In this document: positions 40,645 through 46,042 of the stretch, one piece after another | Layout of the letters: each line of letters opens with the position of its first letter | Position numbering within the stretch: the first letter of the stretch is position 1 | NCBI GenBank assembly: GCA_046728935.1 | Contig: JBKPFS010000038.1 | Span: 1-46,042, forward strand | Source of the DNA: DATAFO01 sp046728935 | Lineage (GTDB): Bacteria; Actinomycetota; Thermoleophilia; Solirubrobacterales; 70-9 | DNA length: 46,042 nucleotides | Direction: 5' to 3' | Made by a program: the position numbers and the translations under genes | The notes under the pieces: model-generated | Database searches by the model: none | What the model was told of the DNA's origin: nothing | The model's input: the letters and a program-made list of their open reading frames with translations, nothing else

Positions 40645-41796
40645 GTGGCCTCGCTGGACGAGCTCCTCGACGGGAAGCGGGTCTGCATCTGCGCCGGCTC
40701 GGGCGGGGTCGGCAAGACGACCGCCTCGGCGGCGATCGCCGCCGGGATGGCGGCGCGCGGGCTCAAGGTCGCGGTGCTCACGATCGACCCGGCGAAGCGG
40801 CTCGCGGACTCACTCGGCCTGCCGGAGCTCGGCAACACCGAGCGCCAGATCGACCCGGGGCTGTTCGGCGAGGTCGGCGCCGACACGAACGGCGGCGAGC
40901 TGTGGGCCATGATGCTCGACGCGAAGCAGACCTTCGACGACGTCGTCCGCAAGCACGCGCCCGACGCCGAGACCCGCGACAGGATCCTCTCCACCCGCAT
41001 CTACCAGCAGCTCTCGAACGCGCTCGCCGGCTCGCAGGAGTACGCGGCGATGGAGGCGCTGTTCGAGATCTGGACCGAGGACCGCTACGACCTGCTCGTC
41101 CTCGATACCCCGCCGAGTCGCGACGCGCTCGACTTCCTCGACGCCCCGAAGCGGCTCACGCAGTTCATCGAGGGTCGCGCCCTTCAGGTGTTCATGAAGC
41201 CGACCGGGCTCGGGATGCGGATCTTCGGCCGCGGCACCTCGATGATGTTCGGCGTGCTGCGCCGGATCACGGGCGTCGACCTGCTGGAGGACCTGGCCGA
41301 GTTCTTCCAGGCGATGAGCGGCATGGTGGGCGGGTTTCAGGAGCGCGCCCGGCGCGTCAACGAGCTGCTCGCCGATCGCGAGACCACGTTCCTGGTCGTC
41401 TGCGGGCCCCAGGGAGAGCCGATCTCCGAGGCCGTCTACTTCCACCGCAAGCTGGTCGAGGCCAAGCTGCCATTCGGGGGCGTGATCGTGAACAAGGTGC
41501 ACTACGAGGACGAGCTGGACACCGACGGAGAGGACCTGGGCCCCAAGCTCGTCGACGCGCTCGGCGACGAGGACCTCGCCCGCCGGGTGGAGGACAACTT
41601 CGCCGACTTCCGCACGCTGTCGGAGCGCGACCGCGAGGCGGTCAGGCACCTCGCGGCCGAGATGCGCACCCGGGCGGTGATCGAGGTCCCCTACCTCGAC
41701 GAGGACGTCCACGACCTCGCCGGGCTGATGGAGATCAACCGCTACCTGTTCGCGTCGGGCAGCGAGGAGCGGGCGGCGATGACCACGCAGGCCTAG
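40645..41796 (+). CDS. ArsA/Get3-like ATPase, second of a pair
   Basis: A 383-residue ArsA/Get3-like ATPase. The P-loop is ICAGSGGVGKTTASAAIAAG, followed by VLTIDPAKRLADSLGL (signature of the family), TPPSRDALDFLDAPKRL, and a long helical, Met-rich segment ~165-230 (FMKPTGLGMRIFGRG, TSMMFGVLRRITGV, EFFQAMSGMVGGF) that corresponds to the hydrophobic client-binding part of Get3-type proteins. LVVCGPQGEPISEAVYFHRKL and GVIVNKVHYEDE complete the fold. GTG start directly abuts the first ATPase's stop. The pair could form a pseudo-symmetric ATPase that handles hydrophobic or tail-anchored substrates; by analogy with Rv3680, a role in envelope or stress function is possible but unproven here. Confidence 0.9.
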   Translation: MASLDELLDGKRVCICAGSGGVGKTTASAAIAAGMAARGLKVAVLTIDPAKRLADSLGLPELGNTERQIDPGLFGEVGADTNGGELWAMMLDAKQTFDDVVRKHAPDAETRDRILSTRIYQQLSNALAGSQEYAAMEALFEIWTEDRYDLLVLDTPPSRDALDFLDAPKRLTQFIEGRALQVFMKPTGLGMRIFGRGTSMMFGVLRRITGVDLLEDLAEFFQAMSGMVGGFQERARRVNELLADRETTFLVVCGPQGEPISEAVYFHRKLVEAKLPFGGVIVNKVHYEDELDTDGEDLGPKLVDALGDEDLARRVEDNFADFRTLSERDREAVRHLAAEMRTRAVIEVPYLDEDVHDLAGLMEINRYLFASGSEERAAMTTQA

Positions 41797-41856
41797 ACCA
41801 CCGAGCGTGTGCTCGATGGTCAGGCCCGCTCTTCCTGGGGGTGATCGGAGGAAGTT

Positions 41857-43707
41857 CTAGGAGGCGCGCACCCGGTTGCGCTCGTAGCCGAGCTCGCGCA
41901 CGTTCCACTCGACGGTCTCGGGACGGGGGAAGAGGCCCGAGAGGCGGTCGGCGCGCGCCGCGCGCTCGGAGCGGGTCTGCTCGATCAGCTCCAGGACCGG
42001 GCTCCCCTCGCGGATCCGCTCGACGTCCAGAGCGGTCGTCTCCTGCTCGTCGTCTCGCTTTCGAAGCCTCGCCAACACCCTCTCCTCCTCGTCGTGACGG
42101 TCGGCTTCGAAGATGATTCGACCCGGGCTGTTCATCACCTTCACCGGGGGTCGGTCTTCCTGCGTGGGCTCAGGCTCCGGTTCCGGCTCCGGCTCGCGTT
42201 CCGGAGTCATCCAGCCGAAGGGCTCCTCCTCGTCGTCTGAGTCGGGGACCTCCTCCTCGAGCTCCTCGTCCTCGTCGAAATCGGTCTCCTCGTCGAATTC
42301 GGTGTCCTCGCCCGGCTCCAGCTCCTCGTCCTCGCCGCCGTCCTCCTCGTCGTCGTCGACGACCTCGCCCGCGGTGTCCCACTCGGCCGTCTCTCCCCGC
42401 TGCTCGGCGGCGCCGTCGCCAACGGCGAGGCCGTCGGCCAGCAGGATCTCGTCGGCGGTGCTCCGCAGGTCGGCTCCGAGGTGCCCGCAGGCGGCGTCCT
42501 TGAGGATCGCCCGGGCGAGCTCTTCGAGCTCCGAGGCGATCTCGGTCGGGGTCGGGCCGTCGCCCTGGGGCTCGCCGCTCCAGAGCTCGCGCTCGAGCGC
42601 CAGCGCCCGGTCGACCACGCCCTTGATCTCGGCCCGGCGCTCGGGCTCCGCGCAGAGCGCAGCGACCCGCATCGAGAGGCCGAGGTCGGCCGGCCCACCG
42701 CCCTCGAGCACGAAGCGGAGGGCGAGCAGGTGGTCGTTCAGGGCATCGACGGGCAGGTGTCGCTCGAGGCCGGCTTCGAAGCGCGCCATGGCGCGGCCCA
42801 GCGCCTCGGGCAGGCCCGGGCGCTCGGCCGCCTGGCGGCCGAACGGGCTCGAGGGCGAGGCGAGCGCACGAGAGAAGGCCACGAGATCGCCGAGCTCCTC
42901 CTCGCCGAGGCGGTAGCCGCCCGGGCGGGGCTTGCCGGAACCGGTCGAGATCCGGCGCCAGCGATCGCCTCCGACCCTGGTCCACGCGTAGGGGCCGAGG
43001 CCGACACCGCCCGACTTGAACAGGCGAAGCGTGGTCACGAGGCGGCGGAAGGCGGCGGTCGCCTGAAGGCCGGGGTCGGGCCCCTCGTCATCGGACTCAT
43101 CCGGGATCGCCACGCGGGCGACCGCGAGGAACGTGGGCTCCCATGGCGAGGCGCCCATCCCGTCGCCCGCGCGCGCCTCCGAGGGCACGTCGACGACGTC
43201 GGCGCGAACGATCGTGGCGGTCGCCAGCTCGAGGCGGGTGGTCGGCATCTGAAGGCCTCGCAGCGGCACCACGACCTCGATCTCGTTCGCGTCCACGTCC
43301 TCGCCAATCTCCAGCTCGCCGACGGTCGCGTCGAGACGCTCGCGATCGAGGGAGAAATCGGTCGAGTCCATCCACAGCCGGCAGAGGAAGACGATTCCGG
43401 CCAGTTCCGCGCGGGCGCGGGCCTCGGCCGGCACCGGGACGCCCATGCTCTCCAGGTAGCCGCCCGAGACGTCGGCGGACTCGAGCGCGGCGCAACCGGC
43501 GCCGAACGAGTCGAGCTCGCGCAGCTCGGCCGCGTGGTCGCGCACGAAGCGCTCGGTCTGGGGCTCGTAGCGGCAAAGGGGCGAGCCGTCGCCCGGCTCG
43601 CGCACCTCGTACGGAATCTCCTCGCCGGCGCGGATCAGCTCGCGGAAGAGCTTCGCCGCGTCGCGGGCCATCGCCTCGAGTCCCTCTCGCACCACCAGGT
43701 CGCGCAT
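41857..43707 (-). CDS. Acidic protein with HEPN-like helical domain, function unknown
   Basis: A 616-residue protein I do not recognise as a named family. Residues 1-230 look like the mixed beta/alpha N-terminal region seen before Apea-like HEPN domains. Residues ~300-405 (RFEAGLERHLPVDALNDHLL, ALRFVLEGGGPADLGLSMRV, AEIKGVVDRALALERELWSG) resemble an Apea-like HEPN helical bundle, but the usual YxxRSxIVHG catalytic motif is replaced by ALERELWSG, so no nuclease His is present. Residues 450-496 are almost wholly Asp/Glu, then an EPEPEP stretch (505-514) and a charged C-terminus (RLSGLFPRPETVEWNVREL). It converges on the ArsA pair, 60 nt apart. The HEPN comparison is from memory and pattern only. 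Confidence 0.7.
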   Translation of the reverse strand: MRDLVVREGLEAMARDAAKLFRELIRAGEEIPYEVREPGDGSPLCRYEPQTERFVRDHAAELRELDSFGAGCAALESADVSGGYLESMGVPVPAEARARAELAGIVFLCRLWMDSTDFSLDRERLDATVGELEIGEDVDANEIEVVVPLRGLQMPTTRLELATATIVRADVVDVPSEARAGDGMGASPWEPTFLAVARVAIPDESDDEGPDPGLQATAAFRRLVTTLRLFKSGGVGLGPYAWTRVGGDRWRRISTGSGKPRPGGYRLGEEELGDLVAFSRALASPSSPFGRQAAERPGLPEALGRAMARFEAGLERHLPVDALNDHLLALRFVLEGGGPADLGLSMRVAALCAEPERRAEIKGVVDRALALERELWSGEPQGDGPTPTEIASELEELARAILKDAACGHLGADLRSTADEILLADGLAVGDGAAEQRGETAEWDTAGEVVDDDEEDGGEDEELEPGEDTEFDEETDFDEDEELEEEVPDSDDEEEPFGWMTPEREPEPEPEPEPTQEDRPPVKVMNSPGRIIFEADRHDEEERVLARLRKRDDEQETTALDVERIREGSPVLELIEQTRSERAARADRLSGLFPRPETVEWNVRELGYERNRVRAS

Positions 43708-43745
43708 GTGCGAGGGGCTTCGCGCACCCGGCGGGCCCTCCTTCC

Positions 43746-43763
43746 CTGCAAGTCGGCTTGCAG
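43746..43763. repeat. Perfect 7-bp hairpin CTGCAAGTCGGCTTGCAG
   Basis: Stem CTGCAAG/CTTGCAG with tetraloop TCGG, between the HxlR stop (43772) and the HEPN-like protein start (43707), both minus strand. Either a short terminator for the regulator gene or an operator for the downstream gene. Confidence 0.45.
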
Positions 43764-43771
43764 CTAGGCCT

Positions 43772-44119
43772 CTAGGCGGCGACCGCGGTGCGCTGCTGCT
43801 CGCTGCGGTCGCCGTCGAGCAGCCAGCGGCGCCCGTAGGCGCGCATGTCCTCGATCAGGGGGACCAGCGCCCGGCCCTTCTCGGTCAGCGCGTACTCGAC
43901 TCGGGGCGGGACCTCGGGATAGGTGTGGCGCTCGACGATCCCCTCCTCCTCGAGCGCGCGCAGGCGCAGCGAGAGCGTGCGCGGGCTGATCCCCTCCAGG
44001 GAGCGTTCGAGCTCGCAGAAGCGACAGCTCGACTCGGCGAGGTCGCGAATCACGAGGAGGGTCCACTTGCCGGAGACGATCTCCGCACAAGACCCGACGG
44101 GACAGGGTGATTCAGCCAT
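43772..44119 (-). CDS. HxlR-family transcriptional regulator (cysteine-containing)
   Basis: A 115-residue HxlR winged-helix protein. Core motif CAEIVSGKWTLLVIRDLAES, recognition helix SPRTLSLRLRALEEEGIV and wing VERHTYPEVPPRVEYALTEKG. Cysteines 6, 11, 32 and 35 sit near the N-terminus and in SSCRFCELE, as in HxlR members that sense thiol/electrophile or redox stress. A GAGGAAA site lies just before the ATG. A TATACT -10 box at 44177-44182 (minus strand) gives a ~55-nt leader starting just past the PilT stop. It is followed by the HEPN-like gene after a small hairpin, so it may control that gene. Confidence 0.9.
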   Translation of the reverse strand: MAESPCPVGSCAEIVSGKWTLLVIRDLAESSCRFCELERSLEGISPRTLSLRLRALEEEGIVERHTYPEVPPRVEYALTEKGRALVPLIEDMRAYGRRWLLDGDRSEQQRTAVAA

Positions 44120-44176
44120 TTTCCTCAGTGTTCCGGGGGCGCCTGCTCTCCTCTAAGCGCTCCGGTTCGACCACCG

Positions 44177-44182
44177 AGTATA
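44177..44182 (-). promoter_or_regulatory. -10 box of HxlR gene at 43772
   Basis: TATACT on the minus strand, about 57 nt before the ATG and just after the PilT stop, giving a leadered transcript unlike most neighbours. No good -35 seen. Confidence 0.45.
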
Positions 44183-44191
44183 GCCAAAGCT

Positions 44192-45349
44192 TTACGAACT
44201 GAAGTAGGGGTCCTCGGCGCCGTCGTCGCCCGCGGGCGCGCCCGTCATCACCTGCTCGATGCCGCTCGCTCGCTGGCCGGAGGCGTCGAGCATGAGCTTG
44301 AAGTCGTGCGGGCTGGATGCGGTCTCGAGCGCGATCTCCTCGGTCAGGTTGCCCGCCATCACGTGCTTGAGCAGCGCCTGGTCGAAGGTCTGCATGCCGT
44401 AGTACTCGCCCTCGGAGATCACCTCGGTGATGCGGCCGGTCTCCTGCGGGTTGAGGATCAGGTCCTGGACCCGGCCGGTGACCACCAGCACCTCGCACAC
44501 GGCGACGCGCCCGTCGCCGCCGGCGCGCTGAACGAGCCGCTGGCCGACCACGCCGCGCAGGGTCGAGGCAAGCATCACCCGCGCCTGCTGCTGGAGGTGG
44601 GGTGGGAAGAAGTCGATGATCCGGTTGACGGTCTCGGTGGCGTCGAGGGTGTGCAGCGTGGAGAGCACGAGGTGTCCCGTCTCGGCCGCCGCGAGCGCGG
44701 TCCGCACCGTCTCCTCGTCGCGCATCTCCCCGATCAGGATCACATCGGGGTCCTGGCGCAGCACGCGACGCATGGCGCGGGCGAAGCTCTCCGTGTCCTG
44801 GCCGACCTCGCGCTGGTTGATGATCGAGAGCTTGTCGCGGTGGAGGTACTCGATCGGGTCCTCGAGGGTGACGACGTGGCGGGAGCGGGTCGAGTTGATG
44901 TGGTCGATCATCGCCGCGAGCGTCGTCGACTTGCCCGAGCCCGTGGTCCCGGTGAGCAGGATGATCCCCCGCTGCTCCTCGGCCAGCTGGCGGATCACCT
45001 CCGGCAGGCCGAGGTCGGCGGTGGTCCGCACCTGGAACGGGATCGTCCGCAGCGCGATCGAGACGTGGCCGCGCTGGCGGAAGGCGTTGACGCGGAAGCG
45101 CGAGAGGCCCCGGACCTCGTAGGAGAAGTCCGCCTCACCGTCCTTCGCGTACTCCTCGAGCAGGATCGGGTCGGTGAGAATGTGCTCGAGCGCCGCCTCG
45201 GTGTCCTCCGGAGTCAGCGGGTCCGCGCCCTCGATCGGCCGCAGCTCCCCGTGGACGCGCGCCATCGGGGGTGAGGGCACCTTGACATGGAGGTCAGAGC
45301 CCTCCCGCTCGACCACGTAGCGAAGCGCAGCGTCGATATCGAACGCCAT
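44192..45349 (-). CDS. PilT-like type IV pilus twitching ATPase
   Basis: A 385-residue GspE/PilT-type secretion ATPase. The N-terminal PAS-like domain spans 1-110 (DIDAALRYVVEREGSDLHVK, the PilT start). Walker A GTTGSGKS is at 134-141, the Asp box is VVTLEDPIEYLHRDKLSIINQREVG, Walker B is DVILIGEMRDEETVRTALAA, and the His box is TGHLVLSTLHTLDATETVNR. The C-terminal VISEGEYYGMQTFDQALLKH replaces the canonical AIRNLIRE-type motif, a variant seen in many PilT/PilU paralogues. It powers pilus retraction; no pilin or pilB is in the window. ATG at 45349 with AGAGGTGG upstream. Minor-strand frames longer than this lack pilus homology. Confidence 0.93.
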   Translation of the reverse strand: MAFDIDAALRYVVEREGSDLHVKVPSPPMARVHGELRPIEGADPLTPEDTEAALEHILTDPILLEEYAKDGEADFSYEVRGLSRFRVNAFRQRGHVSIALRTIPFQVRTTADLGLPEVIRQLAEEQRGIILLTGTTGSGKSTTLAAMIDHINSTRSRHVVTLEDPIEYLHRDKLSIINQREVGQDTESFARAMRRVLRQDPDVILIGEMRDEETVRTALAAAETGHLVLSTLHTLDATETVNRIIDFFPPHLQQQARVMLASTLRGVVGQRLVQRAGGDGRVAVCEVLVVTGRVQDLILNPQETGRITEVISEGEYYGMQTFDQALLKHVMAGNLTEEIALETASSPHDFKLMLDASGQRASGIEQVMTGAPAGDDGAEDPYFSS

Positions 45350-45498
45350 CGCCACCTCTATCGGGCGATGCGCGCAAACGCTTGAAGCGTGTCTATGTCG
45401 GTGCGGGTCAGGCGACCGCGGGAGACGGAGATCGATGGCCGTCCGACTGATCCACCAGCGCCTTGCGGCTCCCACGCCCACGCTGCAAGGGCGAAGCG
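45350..45498. other. Intergenic region upstream of pilT-like gene
   Basis: No gene recognised. It holds a 13-bp inverted repeat ACGCTT-G-AAGCGT at 45378-45390, about 30 nt upstream of the pilT-like start, which may be an operator. The rest shows no clear signal. Confidence 0.4.
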
Positions 45499-45660
45499 AT
45501 GACCGCGTGCCCAAATCTCGACCACGTACTGATCACACAGCTCCCCGAGTCGGTCGAGGGTCGCGCTGCAGATTCCCGAGGTGCACGGCGAAACCGCATC
45601 CGACCGTCTCCCCTCGGCTGACCGGCGACTGGGTCACGCTCGGGGTGAAGCGCTCCCTTT
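45499..45660 (+). pseudogene. Decayed 5' fragment of a UBP-type zinc-finger protein gene
   Basis: An ATG at 45499, with AAGGGCGA upstream, reads MTACPNLDHVLITQLPESVEG, closely resembling the N-terminus of small actinobacterial UBP-type zinc-finger proteins (typically M-T-x-C-x-H-L-D-x-x-x-V-T-x-L-P-E-P-V-E-G-C). The frame then diverges and stops at 45621. About 55 nt later another frame gives LTGDWVTLGV, resembling the next family block (TGDxWVHLRxC). The zinc-ligand cysteines and the rest of the domain (HATKHxxxTGHP) are absent. This looks like a gene broken by an insertion/frameshift and truncated. The match is from memory of the family and short; it could be chance. Confidence 0.35.
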
Positions 45661-45669
45661 GACTCAAAG
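45657..45669. terminator. Short inverted repeat at the PfkB stop codon
   Basis: CTTTGA-C-TCAAAG, overlapping the TGA stop of the kinase gene. A weak outer GAAGC/GCTTC pair surrounds it. Possible terminator; the stem is AT-richer than elsewhere. Confidence 0.3.
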
Positions 45670-46042
45670 CTTCGACCAGTCCAGTCGGGGCTGAAGCTCC
45701 TCGAGTCGGGGAGGATCCGCCCCCGCGCGCTCACACGTCACCGCCGAGATCAGCACAGCGTCGTCAATGATCCTGGCCAGTGTCTCGTCGGAGATCACAG
45801 CGAGGCGTCCACCGCCGTGAAGGCGGCGCCGTATCAGGCCGGTGAGCAAGCCGGCGGTGAAGGCGTCACCGGCCCCGATCGTGTCGACGACAGCGACCCG
45901 GCGTCCGGGTCGATGGAGGGGCCGGCGGGTGTCGCGATACGCGCTCGCGCCATGTGCGCCGTCCGTCACGACCACCAGGCCGGAGCCGAGTCCGCTCCAA
46001 CGGGCGGCGACGTCGTCGGCGGCAAGATCGGGGTACAGCCAC
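45664..46042 (-). CDS. PfkB-family sugar kinase, C-terminal part (cut by window edge)
   Basis: The last ~125 residues of a ribokinase/PfkB-family carbohydrate kinase; the N-terminus lies beyond the window. It contains LVVVTDGAHGASAYRDTRRP, where the G-x-x-G loop precedes the active site, and the PfkB signature 2 region VAVVDTIGAGDAFTAGLLTGL, with the catalytic Asp in GAGD and the anion hole formed by GAG. It would phosphorylate a sugar such as fructose, ribose or an analogue with ATP. The C-terminus has an insert rich in Arg/Gly (RRRLHGGGRLAVISDETLARI). Upstream genes and exact substrate cannot be seen. Confidence 0.9.
   Translation of the reverse strand, partial: WLYPDLAADDVAARWSGLGSGLVVVTDGAHGASAYRDTRRPLHRPGRRVAVVDTIGAGDAFTAGLLTGLIRRRLHGGGRLAVISDETLARIIDDAVLISAVTCERAGADPPRLEELQPRLDWSKL

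Noticed and set aside
39718..41796. Arsenite efflux (arsA) function
   Set aside because: No arsenite-binding cysteines, no arsB/arsR neighbours; the pair better fits the Get3-like actinobacterial ATPases.
42170..42360. Repeats of GAG/GAC codons (EPEPEP and poly-acidic tract) as a possible DNA repeat element
   Set aside because: They are codon-level low complexity inside an intact reading frame, not a mobile or CRISPR-like repeat.
45435..45734. Plus 75-codon and minus 108-codon frames between pilT and PfkB
   Set aside because: No ribosome site or family match as whole proteins; only a short plus-strand stretch resembles a decayed zinc-finger gene.

Overview
This is a 46 kb piece of a very GC-rich bacterial chromosome. 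GC-biased codons, frequent GTG/TTG starts, many apparently leaderless promoters, an Rv3030-3031-3032-like gene trio, a DipZ-type CcdA-thioredoxin fusion, a paired ArsA/Get3-like ATPase operon and secreted proteins with 'TTPPETTI...' Ig-like tails all point to Actinomycetota, most likely the class Thermoleophilia (Solirubrobacterales/Gaiellales side). The class-level placement is inference. I saw no tRNA, rRNA, IS element, phage gene or CRISPR array. The window reads as ordinary core and semi-core chromosome, cut at both ends (a DUF1385 gene at the left edge, a PfkB kinase at the right edge).

Layout. 1-1.2 kb: rpmE and a DUF1385 membrane protein (-). 1.3-2.6 kb: SnoaL/NTF2-like protein and an alpha/beta hydrolase (+). 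2.6-6.2 kb: etfB-etfA-ETF:quinone oxidoreductase operon (-) behind a perfect 16-bp palindrome. 6.3-7.6 kb: secreted GHL15-like glycosidase broken by an apparent 1-base deletion. 7.6-10.2 kb: two-subunit B12-dependent acyl-CoA mutase (-), with the Phe/Gln active-site pair of isobutyryl-CoA mutase. 10.2-16 kb: secreted Ig-like protein, amidase, HAD phosphatase, thiolase (-). 16.1-20.2 kb: leucyl aminopeptidase, PaaI thioesterase with a small upstream gene, HxlR regulator, acyl-CoA dehydrogenase. 20.3-23.7 kb: small protein, MeaB GTPase, hexapeptide acyltransferase, class III aminotransferase. 23.8-28.5 kb: metallothionein-like protein, GT4 / GH57 / methyltransferase operon, second methyltransferase. 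28.5-36.1 kb: DipZ, flavin amine oxidase, class III adenylate cyclase, LON-domain protein, isochorismatase-like hydrolase, gamma-glutamyltransferase. 36.1-38.6 kb: overlapping parA-ftsZ pair. 38.7-46 kb: alpha/beta hydrolase, two ArsA-like ATPases, an acidic HEPN-like protein, HxlR regulator, PilT-like ATPase, a decayed zinc-finger gene fragment and a PfkB kinase.

How the genes work together. Acyl-CoA dehydrogenase, thiolase, ETF, ETF:quinone oxidoreductase, thioesterase, B12 mutase and its MeaB chaperone together describe beta-oxidation and branched acyl-CoA catabolism with electrons delivered to quinone, though they are scattered in several transcription units. The GT4/GH57/methyltransferase trio resembles the mycobacterial methylglucose lipopolysaccharide locus.

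Most promising items: (1) a ParA ATPase translationally coupled to an FtsZ carrying a ~130-residue Pro/Glu-rich N-terminal extension; (2) the ICM-like mutase; (3) the ArsA pair facing an acidic protein with a degenerate HEPN-like domain; (4) an ETF-QO lacking one Fe-S cysteine; (5) several clean inverted repeats at promoters; (6) a consistent TANNNT box 6-10 nt before start codons.
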